In this document: piece after piece, positions 1 to 11,194 of the stretch
Position numbering within the stretch: position 1 is the stretch's first letter
Layout: each line of letters starts with the position of its first letter
Assembly (NCBI GenBank): GCA_035772735.1
Contig: JASDFA010000018.1
Coordinates: 55,892,001 to 55,956,000, forward strand
From: Datura wrightii
Lineage: Eukaryota; Streptophyta; Magnoliopsida; Solanales; Solanaceae
DNA: 64,000 nt
Direction of reading: 5' to 3'
The notes under the pieces: generated by a model
Databases searched by the model: none
The model's input: the letters and a program-made list of their open reading frames with translations, nothing else
What the model was told of the DNA's origin: nothing
Translations under genes and position numbers: made by a program

Positions 1-295
1 AGAAAAAAAAACAAAAAATCATAAAAATAAAATAAAAATGAATAGAGCTCAAAAAGACATGCCACATAAGCATGCATCTAAGTCTCCTTCGTATATATAT
101 TAATTTCTGAAGGTCTCTCTGGTTGTATGTTTTCAATCACTATGCTTGGCTTACGGGTGGCAAATGATTGGTTGGCTAAATTCGAAAGAATTAAAATAAA
201 AAATATTTTGTTAATTTAAAAAATATAATAATTTTTTTTAATTTAAAAAAATATAAAAAATACACTACAATGTGTATATGCATGCATACAGAGAC

Positions 296-528
296 ACAAA
301 CACACACATTTCTCTTCTCCTCCTCCTCCTCCACCACACACACATACACACACACATAGATTTCCCTCCTCCTCCTCCCCCCCTACCTTCTTCCTTATTT
401 CTTTATTCTTCTTTATTTCTCCAATTACCAATTTTTTTCATATAAATTAAAATCTCGAATCCACTAATGATGAATTCTTTTTTAAAAAAGAACTATTTCT
501 CTCCTCTTCTTCCTCCTCCTTCTCCCTG
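296..528. repeat. Compound microsatellite (CA)n/(TCC)n
   Basis: Alternating CA runs and TCC runs (about 296-385) are followed by a second pyrimidine-rich TCC/TTC patch near 500-528. On the minus strand this reads as GGA-rich and GTGTGT tracts. Low-complexity DNA; the apparent glycine/cysteine-rich translation is not a gene. Confidence 0.8.
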
Positions 529-623
529 TTCTTTATTTCTTCCTTCTTTTTTATTTTTGTAATTTATTAAATTTTTCTTTGTAAATTAAAATTTTGAATT
601 CCATAATTGATGAATTTTTAAAA

Positions 624-945
624 CTTCAGTGTTGAAATTTGGTTGAAAAATTAAAATAATTTCGAAATGGGTATAGTTTCAAAATTTGAGAATACCTTAG
701 GGAGTTTATATCTCAAATTTAACATTATTCGGTTTAGATTTGATGTGGTTTTGAATAAAATTTCAGATTCATTCTCGAATTCTACCATGGATAAACCTTG
801 AAGCTTCAAAGTTGAAACTTGGATTTGAAAAATTAAAATAATTTCAAAATGGGTGTGGTTCCAAAAATTAGAGAACACCTTGGGGAATTTATATCTCAAA
901 GTTAGGTTGATTTGATATAGATTTGATGTGGTTTTGAATAAAATT
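624..945. repeat. Degenerate 180-bp tandem duplication
   Basis: Positions 624-763 and 804-945 are imperfect copies with a start-to-start distance of about 180 bp. Shared blocks include AATTAAAATAATTTC, GAGAA(T/C)ACCTT and GATTTGATGTGGTTTTGAAT. The flanking 380-620 region also shows weaker self-similarity (repeated TGATGAATT and AAATTAAAAT blocks), so the array may once have been longer. Confidence 0.75.
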
Positions 946-2930
946 GTATTAAGATTGTATGAATTTAAGTTTATGTTATTGTGGTCGTATTAAATTTGTA
1001 TGAAAGTTGTATAAAATATTTATTGTAGATGTATTAAATTTTTAAGATGTAGAATGAATTTATATACAAATCTTATATCACAAGACACACATTTCATACC
1101 GAATTTGAGCGAATTTTTAAAGCCTTGAGCGAGATATACATATTTTATACCCTTTTTATACACAAAATTTTGAGTGAATTATTTTTAGAAAAAACTGATG
1201 CTATATTTTGTAAACTGAAAAATTTTGATATATTTTGTAATATTAAGTACTATTTATGTATATATATGAAATTTGCCGTAATATTAATAATAAATAGGTC
1301 AAGATTCAACCTGATCAAAGTTTAGTTGTGTCAAATGAGTCATAATTTAATTTGCTCAATTTGATTCAATCTCTCTGCTTATTCCAGAAAAACAAAATCA
1401 AAATCAAATCTAATTTTTCTGCCGAATTTTTTAAATAATCTATAGGTTCCTAAACAAATACATAGTTAAAAATCCAGTAATTATTTCTTTATGCAATTTA
1501 TCTCAGTTACGTTCTTAGGAAGCAAAAATAAAAAAATCAAATATGGATAGGACTTGTATGGATATAGCTAATTGGAATGAATTGAAATTTGGAAAAACCT
1601 TGCATTAGATAAGAGACTTAATATTTACTTGTTGAATTATCGTTTTATAATTCAATGATATTTAAATTTTAAAAATATTCATCATTGACGGCTATTACAT
1701 TTCATTGATATGTCAAACCAATTTGTTTGGGTCGGATTACAGTTTGACCAACAGGTTTATATTACTTTGATTTGTTTTGATCCAATTATTTTATAGGTTA
1801 TTTTAAATCTAATCTATTAAATTAACTCAATAATGAGTCGTAATCCAACTCATATAAATATCAAATGAATTGATAGGTCGAGTTTGATTTTGTCTATCTC
1901 TGAGTTAGCTAGCAGTTGCATCATCATTTATTCAGCCCACTATGGATGACTAATCAAAACACGTGTAATTGTTAAGTATTAATTTTTATTTTAAAAGTTT
2001 AATCTGACTGTGTAATTATATTTGTGCAATCACATAGTATGTTTGTAATTATATTATAGTTACATCATGGCAAATAAACATGTCATTATAATTATTATAC
2101 TATGTAATTACTAAATTGTGTAATTACTACCCTAATAATTACACCAATTCTAATTACACAGTGACTCTCCAAACAGACCCTTAATGGTCGCATGGTAGAA
2201 GAGCAAAGTGATATTTGAGCTTTTGACAAAAAATAAAAGAAGAAAGAGGATTGAATTTTTATAAATCCATATAGTTTGTATTATAATTATTATTAGTAGT
2301 TATAGTTTATTTAATTATGATTTATAGTAACTAATATGAAATTTCACTGTATAATAGATATAACATTTTGAAATTCATGTTGTATCACTAGTATAACTTT
2401 TTAAAATTCGTATTATATGAGTGATACAATAATGCACATTGTATAAGTGATACAATAATTTGGTTGAATGTGATCGCTCAATTTAGTTGGATACATTATA
2501 TTTGTCGCACAATATAGTTGTATCAACACTTTTTCAATTTTGTTGGATACCAGATATTATCCAAAAATATATTCAGACACACAATCACCATAAATTCAAA
2601 TCTAGATTCTAGATACAAACCAGAAAAACACCAGATACAACCTAGCTACAACTTCCAAAGTCACTAGATTTATAGATACAACTCAAAAATATTTTCATAT
2701 ACAACATTCATTTGGAGGGATTAATAAAGTACTCAATTCTTTTGGAAACACTTTCTCAATTATGTTTGATATATAGATACAACCCAAAAACATTTTCAAA
2801 TACAATATTCGCTTATAATTGACAAGAAATATGTCTATATCAATATATCTATCACTTTTAATTTTTTGAGATACCCTTGTATCATCACCAAGAAACTTAC
2901 CATAAATTCATATCTATAGTAAATTGATTG

Positions 2931-3046
2931 GCAAGAGAGAGAAAGAGAGGAGAGAGAGGAGAGAGACGAGCGAGATAGAGATAGAGATAGAGAGAGAGAA
3001 AAGAGAAGCAAGTGAGAGTGGGAGAGAGGCGAGAGAAAGACGAATT
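2931..3046. repeat. GA-rich purine tract
   Basis: About 115 bp of GAGA/GATAGA/AGAGAGAGG on the plus strand. The serine/leucine-rich minus-strand translation is a low-complexity artefact. Confidence 0.85.
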
Positions 3047-3199
3047 TGCTAGAAAAAATGATAATTGTTGTCGTATTTGACAATGTTTTAAACTATAGTC
3101 ATATATTATAAATATATTAGTTATGTTTATTTAGTTAGGTAAATTTTCCTAAAGATAATTGGGAAGAAGTTTTGCGAAAATCCTTTAACAAATAAAAAT

Positions 3200-4470
3200 A
3201 TATTTGAACGACAACTGTTGATATTTGGCCCACCATGTTACTTGTTATTTATCTTATATTTTAGTATTTTTATCATTTTTTGAAATATTAATTCTAGTGA
3301 TTGTGCTTATAATAGTGTATTGTGGTTATTCCATGAGTTTGGAGCTATTTAGAGTTGGAGTTAAATGAGCAATAAAATAATGAAAAATGAGGCGACATTG
3401 CGAGCACACATAATCGGAGGGTCATATTCAACACTTAGCCATATTTTGGAGAGGTTTTGAAATGTGTCATAGGCTAACATCGCGTTAGTGACGCATTAGA
3501 AACATCCCACAAAAGTTTGAATAGGTCGGTGACGCCACCGCCATGTCACCTTTGATTTTCTTTTCAAAATGCACTATCATGCCATCCCTGCGCCAGTCAA
3601 GGGTGTCGCGCACAAATACTTCTACAGAATATCACTTTTCCCATTATGCCACCTCCGAGACGCAAGGATGGTGAATCATTGAAGGTTTTCTGATCTGACT
3701 TGAATTTAATTTATAAAAGTTCAAGCCTTTTGTACTATGTAAATGTATTGTAAACCCCATTTTTTTAGAGATCTTTTTACATACGGAGATTTGGGAGCTA
3801 TCGTGGAGGATGAAGTTGATTAAGCTTTACTTTTTTTTATTTCATTTATGTTTCTTTGGATGATTTATCATTTTTTTTCATGTTTACGTTGAGCTAAACT
3901 TTAAGTTCTGGAATTATAAAAAAATCATAAATACTGATGTTTGACGGACTATTTCTATCTTCAAGTGAATTACTAATTGTGATTATTTATTTAATTATGT
4001 GATTAATTGCTTTATTCTTTGGCAAACAATTAGGCTCTATCAACTATCTAAGATATATGATTGAAAAAAATTGTTCTCAGATTAGAGAAGAATTAAAAAA
4101 TACTTGATCTAACTTTCTAGCATTGGGAAATGAATTTGTAGCAAGGATAGAGATAGACCTAGTTGCATTATTGAATTTAATTTCATAAACTCATTACATT
4201 CTTAATAGATTAATTCCTCAGAAATGTATAGGCGACAATCTATTCTAAATATGTAAGTAATAGTTTGGGAGAATACTACGAGTAAATCTAATAGATTCAA
4301 TTAATTAACAATCACAAATAATTTAGGTTAAGAAAGAATAGTTCGAGAATTGGTGAACAAACTGCAACCCTGAAACATTCATCTCATTGACAACGAATCT
4401 TTTAACAAAATATTTCTTTTGTAAGAAATGTGTCTAACATAACTCATCCTTAACTTTAGCTTCAAACATG
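3200..4470. repeat. Possible decayed Athila-like LTR remnant
   Basis: The order of signals resembles the LTRs of elements B and C, read on the plus strand. A cluster of short GC-rich words (GCGACATTGCGAGC, GTGACGC, GGTGACGCCACC, GTGTCGCGCAC, about 3390-3620) is followed by AAATTTATAAAAG-like AT-rich DNA and a long AT-rich tail. I could not find termini, target duplications or primer sites, so the boundaries are approximate and the identity is inferred from layout only. Confidence 0.35.
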
Positions 4471-4506
4471 CAATGGCAGGAACGTTCTCAGGTAGCCACT
4501 TGTGAT

Positions 4507-4848
4507 TGTTGGGGTTTTGTCTTTACTATTTTTTGTCATATTTAAATTTTAGTGTTATTTTGTAAGAAAAATTAAATTACCATAATTGCTTTTATTTTCT
4601 CGAAAAAATTTATATAAATTTATTTCATATTTAGCTATTCATTTTTTGAGGAAAAGTTTAGATTTCTATAAAACAAAAATCATTTCTTCTCATGCACAAC
4701 ATAATAGTATCCACAATATAGTTATTTAAAGAGTCTTGTTTAGGGAGAGATCATTCTCTCAATAATTTTTGTACTTTTCTTTTACACACTGCTACAAAAT
4801 CACTATTTTTTCATTGAGATTTTTCACTGAAAAATGTTAAGTGGTTAT
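4507..4848 (+). mobile_element. Copia-like element I, 5' LTR piece 1 of 3
   Basis: The LTR begins TGTTGGGGT here, and its last piece ends ACCCCAACA at 40430, a perfect 9-bp terminal inverted repeat. Insertion of B after 4848 and of solo LTR J further on split the LTR into 4507-4848, 38686-38781 and 40162-40430, about 707 bp in total. A TGGTCCCAGAG sequence two bases after the last piece fits a tRNA-Met-type primer site, as in Copia elements. No gag or pol of this element is recognisable. Confidence 0.55.
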
Positions 4849-5078
4849 TGATCTTGGGCATATTTATATGCCCACTTGCCATATTTTGCCGTATTTCGAG
4901 AAGAATAATCTTATGAAATTCAGTCTTTTCATGAAAATGTTATTGAAAAGAGATAACTGATGTGATTAGATGATGTTTGCTGGAAAACAGATGGAAAATA
5001 CCCCAAAAAGAGCTACCATCAGGCTTCAAGGTGTGATAAAAGAGGAATTCAAAAGAAAATAAACCCGATGAGATGGCT

Positions 5079-5331
5079 GGTGCGGCGCGCTAGACCATGA
5101 ACTTCAGAAGAAAAGTGCACAGGTTGGTGAGATCACTGGTGCGGCACGCCAAGGAGATGATCCAGCAAATTTTACCTAACACCTTGGCAAAATAGGTGTC
5201 GTGGCTCGCTACACCTTGAACTTTAGAGGGATAATTTTCAACAACTTGGCGAAATGGAGGGTGCAATGCGCAACAGTGGAAACTCCTGATGAAGCTAAGC
5301 ACAAGCAACATTATGCCTGGCGTGGTGCGCT
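5079..5331 (+). promoter_or_regulatory. Five GC-rich words at ~60-bp spacing upstream of the B promoter
   Basis: Five related words start near 5079 (GGTGCGGCGCGC), 5138 (GGTGCGGCACGCC), 5195 (GGTGTCGTGGCTCGC), 5260 (GGTGCAATGCGC) and 5319 (GGCGTGGTGCGC). Start-to-start distances are 59, 57, 65 and 59 bp, in otherwise AT-rich DNA. The cluster ends about 76 bp before the TATA box, as an upstream activator array would. The 3' LTR has the same array with heavy loss of CG dinucleotides. Confidence 0.6.
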
Positions 5332-5406
5332 AGGGCTATTTCAGAAAAAAATTATTTAAGTCCAAAAGCAGAGTTATTTAGCGGCAAAATGAAAATTTTT
5401 GAATAC

Positions 5407-5414
5407 TATAAATA
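5407..5414 (+). promoter_or_regulatory. Candidate TATA box of the B 5' LTR
   Basis: TATAAATA directly downstream of the GC-word array and conserved in the 3' LTR at 37778-37785. The position suits the U3/R boundary, which would put transcription start near 5440. Confidence 0.55.
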
Positions 5415-6240
5415 CATCACAAGGGCATTTGTAGAGAGATATCAAAGGTTTTTGGGTAGAACGCAGAGACAAGAGTTTCATCTTCTTTCTAGGTTTTCTT
5501 CTTTTCTTTACTTTATGCATTTCTTTTTTGAAAATGATGATTGTTTTGGTCTTATGCGTGAATATGAGTGGCTAATAACCTTAATCTAGAGTTTTATCCA
5601 TAAGCATGACGGTTGTAGTTTAAAGTTTAGTTATGCTAAACATTTAATTCTCCATTTAAGATTGTTTATACATTCTTGTTTTCATGGTTATTCATTAGGT
5701 TGATCACCTTTCGAATAATGCCTAATGACTCATTTGTTGAACTCAAAAGAGGGAACAATAAGGGTAAAAAGAAGTATAAATTAGGTTCTAACTCCTTGTC
5801 AAGAAAAAGGAATTGGATTCATTGTTATGGATAGGAATATACCCTACAACCTTACTTAGTTGAATCAGGCATAATCAGCGTTTCACTTCTCTCCTGCGAC
5901 CATAGGAATATAGGCGCTAGAGTTAGTGATATAGTTCTTGATGTATCAGAATGAAATATTGAGGAATGAATTCGTAACCTGAAACTAACAATCTAGGAGA
6001 ATAGGTTTGGTGTAATTGAATTCCATAACTCAACTTGAAAGCGAAAATGCTAGACCCTTGATTCCAAACATCATTGAAATATAATCTTCCTTAAACCTCA
6101 TATTTAAAATATTTAGTTTACATTGAAAATTTAGTAGTATTAACTTTAGCTCTTGCAAACCAATTTTCTTTCTCTTACGATTAGTGAAATAAGAATTCAA
6201 ACTAAGATAATTAATCTGACAAGTCTCTGTGGGACGATAT

Positions 6241-8377
6241 TGTAATACCCCAAAAATTTCTAAGATCAGACTCAAACTTGGAGTTGAAATCAATTGAAAA
6301 ATCTACAATTTGACTCGAAATCAGTCTAGGTATGACTCATTAGAAGGGACCACGAGTCATGGTCAGACTCGTGGTGAGTAGTCTGAGTTTTTATGTCCTA
6401 GTCCTAACAACTCATGTCATGAGTCGTTTGGATCAAGTAACGAATCGTGATGTACCTATCATGAGAAAGTAGTTCAAAACTTGACAAATTCCCTCAGAAC
6501 CCACGAGTCAGGTAACAAGTCGTGGGAGGAAGTAATGACTCATTCTGAGGAGCCGTGAGATGAGATTCAACAACTTGTTGGAGATTAGTCCAGACACCAC
6601 AGAAGGACATCACAATTCATGATGTCATTTGATAAGTCGTGGTATGGGGTCACGGGGAGAAGATCATAGAATAAGAAAAAAATGTTTCAGAAAGTCACGA
6701 GTGGTCACCAGGAGTCGTGGTGACAACCAACGACTCATGGTATGACCCGTGATAACTAGATGATAGTTTTTTTAGTACATTTTTTTTCAACGGTATTTTT
6801 CGTAAATCCCCACTCTTTTAACTCCTAAATACGACTCTTTGGGATATTTTGGAAGGGAATTAAAGGGATTAGTCGACCTTCCTCCCCTCTCATTCTTTCC
6901 CAAACACTCAAAACACACTATAGAAGCCTTAAGAATTCTCTCAAGTTAAGTTAGGGTTCCTCCTCAAAGCTCTAAGAATCCAAGGTTCTAGCAAGAAGTT
7001 GTTTTCTCCAGGTATATGGGACTTCAGCAAGGGATTCCTTCCATCCTTGTGTCCTAAGAATTTCAAAAACCCTAGCAAGTTAATTTCTCTAGAACTCATG
7101 TTTTAGGGTTTTTATTCCATTATTAATTTCCCTTATCTTTCTTCAATGCTTAAAGGTTTCGATGACTAGTATCATACGACATTCATGATATTATTTTCAG
7201 CTTGTAGAATGTATTTCCATAATATTGATATTGGCATGATCTTAGAGATTTCACTTCATGAGCTAGCATTATTTTCAAATAGCATGATCTTTCAAAGTAC
7301 ACATGGATTTCTCATGATTTATGTATTTGTGCTTCATAGTATTATCAGCATTCTCAGTATACTCAATATCATCCGTATTATCAGCTTATCAGGTCTAAGA
7401 CTCTCAAGACACTTTCAGATAAAGTAGTTCTGACTTAGTCTTAGGTCATCAATTTTCGAGCTATCAGTATACTATAAGTAAATAGTCAGTAAATTTTTAG
7501 TTGGGAGTAGTACTTAGCATCGAGCGAGTTGGGGTTCAGCGCATCCAGTTTCCTAAAACTACGTGCCACCATAGGATATTAGCCCGAATGGGCCTCAGTT
7601 AGTGACTACACAATCATGCCTCTATACCCTGGCAAGGTATATTAGGTCCAATTGATGGGGCGTATACATTGAACTACATGTTTAGCTCACGTGGTTATAT
7701 GTTGGTTAATAGGCTCTCCTACAGTAAGTTACATATTTCAGTTTTCTGTGCTTGTATGAGACCTTAAAATCAGTTTTACTTGTACTTTCAGCATTTTCAT
7801 ATTTTTTATTATTTTATTACTTGTATATTCAGATAGGGTCATTGTACAGTAGTTCAGTTCTACTTTTTCAACTACTAGCATGTTTTCATATTTCAGTTGC
7901 ATAACCCATATACTTAGTATATTTCAAATACTGACTACATACTTTTTATGCTATATGATTTTGTGATATAGATTCAGGTACTCAGGCATAACACCACAAT
8001 TAGACTCGTTTCAGTGCCCATCAACAGCTGTCAGTCGTGAGTCCTCATCTCTCGAGGACTAAAGTTATTATTTTTTTTTAGTTTTCTTTGTCTTTGGTTT
8101 AGTTTTAGACTTTGGAGTTAGCTGAGAATTTCTCCCAGCAGCTCATTAGTCAGTAGAGGCTTTCAGATAGAGTAGTAGTATTTTTAGCTTTATGACTCTG
8201 TGTTATTTATCAGATTATCCCTTTATTTGTAAATGAATGTTTTACATTTCAGTTAGCTTTCACTCATATCCCTTATAATCTTATATCATGTTAGAAATAT
8301 TCTATGCCATGGGTTAGCTTGGGGATACTTATAGCCTTAGGCACCATATTGCATCCAGGATATTGACTCAGGTGACA
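6241..8377 (+). repeat. Element A 5' LTR
   Basis: 2,137 bp, from TGTAATACCCC to GGTGACA. The primer-site remnant follows directly. Its homologue at 15799-17896 shares long blocks such as CATGATTTATGTATTT and TCATGCCTCTATACCCTGGC. Confidence 0.9.
6350..6755 (+). promoter_or_regulatory. Array of inverted ACGAGTC/GACTCGT words in the A LTR
   Basis: Repeated short words occur in both orientations. The clearest pair is CCACGAGTC (6350-6358) and GACTCGTGG (6366-6374), a perfect 9-bp inverted repeat with a 7-base loop. Further copies (ATGAGTCGT, ACGAATCGT, CCACGAGTC, AAGTCGTGG, GGAGTCGTGG, ACGACTCAT) follow to about 6755. The 3' LTR keeps decayed versions, many with C-to-T or G-to-A changes. Location in the 5' part of the LTR suggests a U3 control region. 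Confidence 0.6.
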
Positions 8378-8380
8378 AAC

Positions 8381-8393
8381 ATAGAATTAAAGC
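8381..8393 (+). other. Element A primer-binding site remnant
   Basis: ATAGAATTAAAGC lies three bases after the LTR end. The same position in related element E reads TTGGAATCAGAGC, close to the initiator tRNA-Met complement TGGTATCAGAGC. The A copy is clearly decayed. Confidence 0.5.
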
Positions 8394-8592
8394 ATTAGGT
8401 TTAGGAGTGTCCTAGAGTGTCTAAAAGCCATATTAAGTAGAGTTTTTTCATGAGTGTGAAGCACGCCACACTCATGAGGAAGAGACTATGAGATGTTTTA
8501 AAAAATTTCCCTTCTTTCATGATTTTTATCATATGATAGAGTGTGAAACTCTAAAATATCATTCTAACTCGTGCTTTACATGTTTATAGATG

Positions 8593-9655
8593 ATGCCTCC
8601 CAGAAGAGCTAACAGAAGGAGGAACGGGAATGAAAATTAGAAAGGCCCAACTCTAGTAGGTCCTCTGAATGAGCAAGTGACTCATGCTGAGTTCAGGGCC
8701 ACGTTCCAAATGCTTGCTAGGGCTATGACCAACTAGGTCAATTAGCAAGCCATTGCACCTGCTAATTCGGATAGAAAAGTAGCATCTACTAGAGTCTGGA
8801 ACTTTACTCTGATGAATCCTCCGGAATTCCATGGGTCTAAGGTGGAGGAGGATCCACAAGAATTCATTGAAGAAATTTAGAAGATCACCCGGATCATAGG
8901 AGTTACTTTGGTCAAGAGTGTAGACTTGGCTACTATCAGTTGAAAGAGGCGGCCCATATTTGGTACAGGTAGTGGAAGGAGAGTAGGTGTGTTGGTGCAG
9001 GTTTAGTGGAATAGGATGAATTTGTGACAGTGTTTCTAGATAGATTTTTTCCCCGTGAGCTGCGGAAAGTGAAGGTAAAGGAGTTCATCAACCTAAAACA
9101 GAACTCCATTATAGTCCAGGAATATGCCCTGAAGTTCACTCAGCTATCTGATGAGCAAGTTCATTTCAGGTGTTTTAGACTTAGTGGTCAAAGAGTGTAG
9201 GGCCGCTATGTTCATCAATGACATGGACATCTCCAGACTTATGATCTATGTACAGCAGATTAAGGAGGAGAAGTTGAAAGAGAAGGAAAGGGAGAGGACA
9301 GGTAACTTTTACTATTCTCAGCAAAGGTCGGGTCGTGAAAATCGCTCACCGCATCAGCAGAGATCTTTAGCTCCAGCATCCTTTTCAGCTAGTGCTCCTT
9401 CTCCCAGACCCAGTACAAAATAGAAAGGTAGAACATCTAACTCTAAGTCTTAGAGCAATGTCTCCAGCAGCTGCACTTTTCCAACATGTCCTAAGTGTGA
9501 TAAGAACCATCCTAGTGAGTGCCATCTTGGCAAGGCGGGTTGTTTTGGTTGTGGTCAATTGGGCCATAGATTGAAGAATTTCCCGTCAGCCAGATGTGGA
9601 AAGACTTAGTTCACTACTTCAGCAGCCCCTTCAAGTTGCCCAACTCAGTAGGGTT
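8593..9655 (+). pseudogene. gag: Element A gag pseudogene
   Basis: Would encode the capsid-type structural protein that packages the element RNA. It opens MPPRRANRRR, matching the MPPR start of element E's gag. A gag core remnant follows (FHGSKVEEDPQEF around 8826-8865), then the segment 9151-9423 ending in a basic, glutamine-rich linker. Near 9500-9600 a cysteine-rich stretch precedes the zinc knuckle CFGCGQLGHRLKNF, in which the last cysteine of the C-x2-C-x4-H-x4-C pattern has become phenylalanine. In-frame stops (for example at 8638-8640) and frameshifts make it a pseudogene. Confidence 0.8.
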
Positions 9656-9734
9656 CTACTTCTGGCACAGATGGTGGTCAACACCAGAACCATATCTATG
9701 CCTTGTCTTCTCGTCAGGATCAGGAGAACTTACC

Positions 9735-10140
9735 TGACGTGGTGACTGGTATGTTTTCACTCTTTCAGATTGATGTTTATACATTGTTAGATATAGGATC
9801 CATACTCTCTTTGTGACTCCTTATATTGCAATACTATTTGATGTTAGTCTAGAATCCTCTCAGAAACCCTTTTCAGTCTCTACTCCAGTTGGTGGTATCC
9901 TCTCAGAAACCCTTTTCAGTCTCTACTCCAGTTGGTGGTCAATCATAGCTAATCAGGAATATAGAAACTGGCCAATCACAATCTTACAAAAAGTCACCAT
10001 AGTTGATCTAGTAGAGTTAGATATGATTTATTTTGGCATTATCCTTGGCACACTAGTGCTATGCCTCAATCGATTGTAGAACTAGAGTCGTTAGTTTTTA
10101 GTTTTCTGATGAACCAGTCCTAGAATGAAAAGGTAGTACC
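9735..10140 (+). pseudogene. Element A aspartic protease remnant
   Basis: Retropepsin-like region that would cleave the Gag-Pol polyprotein. The motif reads LLDIGSILS where an active protease has D-T/S-G. The flap/C-terminal signature LVELDMIYFGIILG (around 10006-10047) resembles the family's hydrophobic D-x-I-x-G-x-D-W block. A 43-bp direct duplication (9855-9897 repeated at 9898-9940) changes the reading frame inside the domain. Non-functional. Confidence 0.75.
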
Positions 10141-10374
10141 TCAGAGTCTAAGGGTCGATTTATCTCTTACCTTACGTCTAGGAAAATGATTTCTAAGGTT
10201 TGTATCTATCATCTATTTGGGTTAAGGATTCTAGTTCTAAAACACCAAATCTTTAGTTAGTTCTAGTCGTGAATGAGTTCTCAGAGGTATTTCCCAAAGA
10301 TCTTCCCGGAGTCTCTCTCAAACGGAAAATTGACTTCGACATAGACCTTCTTCCATACCCAACCTATCTTAATT

Positions 10375-11170
10375 CCTTCTTACAAAATGACTCTATATGA
10401 GCTTAAGGAGTTGAAGGAACAGTTGAAAAACCTCATAGACAAAGGCCTCATCAGACCCAACATCTCTCCATGGGGTGCTCCAGTTCTATTCATGCGTAAG
10501 AAAGACGTTTCACTCAGAATATGCATCTATTACCATTAGTTGAACAAAGTCGCAGTCAAGAATAAGTATTCTATTTCCAGGATTGATGACTTGTTTGATT
10601 AGATCTAAGGTGCTAGTTGCTTTTCAAATATAGAATTCAGATCCGGCTATCATCAGCTCAGAGTCAGAGAATGTGACATCTTAAACATAGCCTTTAGAAC
10701 TCGATATGGTCACTATGAATTTGTTGGCATGTTTGTTGGATTAACAAATGCTCTTGCAACTTTTATGAACTTGATAAATAGGGTGTTCAAATAGTATTTG
10801 GAAATGTTTATAATTGTCTATATAGATGAATCCTTGTCTATTATCGGAGTGCGAATGAACATGCAGATCATTTGAGGATAGTCTTGCAGACTCTCAAGGA
10901 TCACTAGTTATTCACTAAGTCAGCAAGTATGAATTTTGGTTGAAATCAGTAACATTCCCTGATCATGTCATCTCTAGCGAGGGTATTTAGGTTGATCCTC
11001 AAAAGATAGAAGTAGTTAAGAACTAGCCGAGGCCGATTTCTCCATCAGATATTAGGAGTTTCCTGGGCTTAGCCTATTATTATAGACGGTTTGTGGAAGG
11101 CTTTTCCTCTATTGCCTCTCCTATGTCCAGATTGATTCATAAGAAAGTCAAATTTCAGTGGTCTGATACT
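10375..11170 (+). pseudogene. pol: Element A reverse transcriptase remnant
   Basis: Ty3/Gypsy reverse transcriptase. Visible blocks in order: ELKELKEQLKNLIDKGLIRP, SPWGAPVLFMRKKD, FRSGYHQLRVRE, FRTRYGHYEFVGM, the catalytic-loop region VYIDE (about 10822-10836, normally YIDD or YVDD), then FLGLAYYYRRFVEGFSSIA near 11070. The second catalytic aspartate has become glutamate, and a frameshift follows. Several stops (such as in KNKYSISRIDDLFD-stop) confirm decay. Confidence 0.85.
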
Positions 11171-11194
11171 TCAGAGAAGAGTTACCAGGAGTTG

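Larger units (their letters stand above)
1..4506. other. AT-rich intergenic flank, no gene recognised
   Basis: Very AT-rich sequence with no open reading frame resembling a known family on either strand. It holds simple-sequence tracts, a 180-bp tandem duplication and a possible decayed LTR, listed separately. The interval 950-2930 contains only AT-rich unique-looking DNA with scattered TGATACAA and TAATTAC motifs; I see no gene, RNA or clear transposon ends there. Confidence 0.6.
4849..6240 (+). repeat. Element B 5' LTR, first part
   Basis: Starts TGATCTTGGG and aligns by eye with the 3' LTR at 37199-38680 along its whole length, including the shared blocks GTTTTTGGG, ATGATGATTGTTTTGG and GGAATATACCCTACAACC. 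It is interrupted after 6240 by element A and resumes at 17902. The whole 5' LTR is about 1,455 bp against 1,482 bp for the 3' LTR. Confidence 0.9.

Noticed and set aside
2030..2180. Possible MITE end with TAATTAC repeats and CTCCAAACAGACCC
   Set aside because: I found no matching inverted end or target duplication in the neighbourhood.
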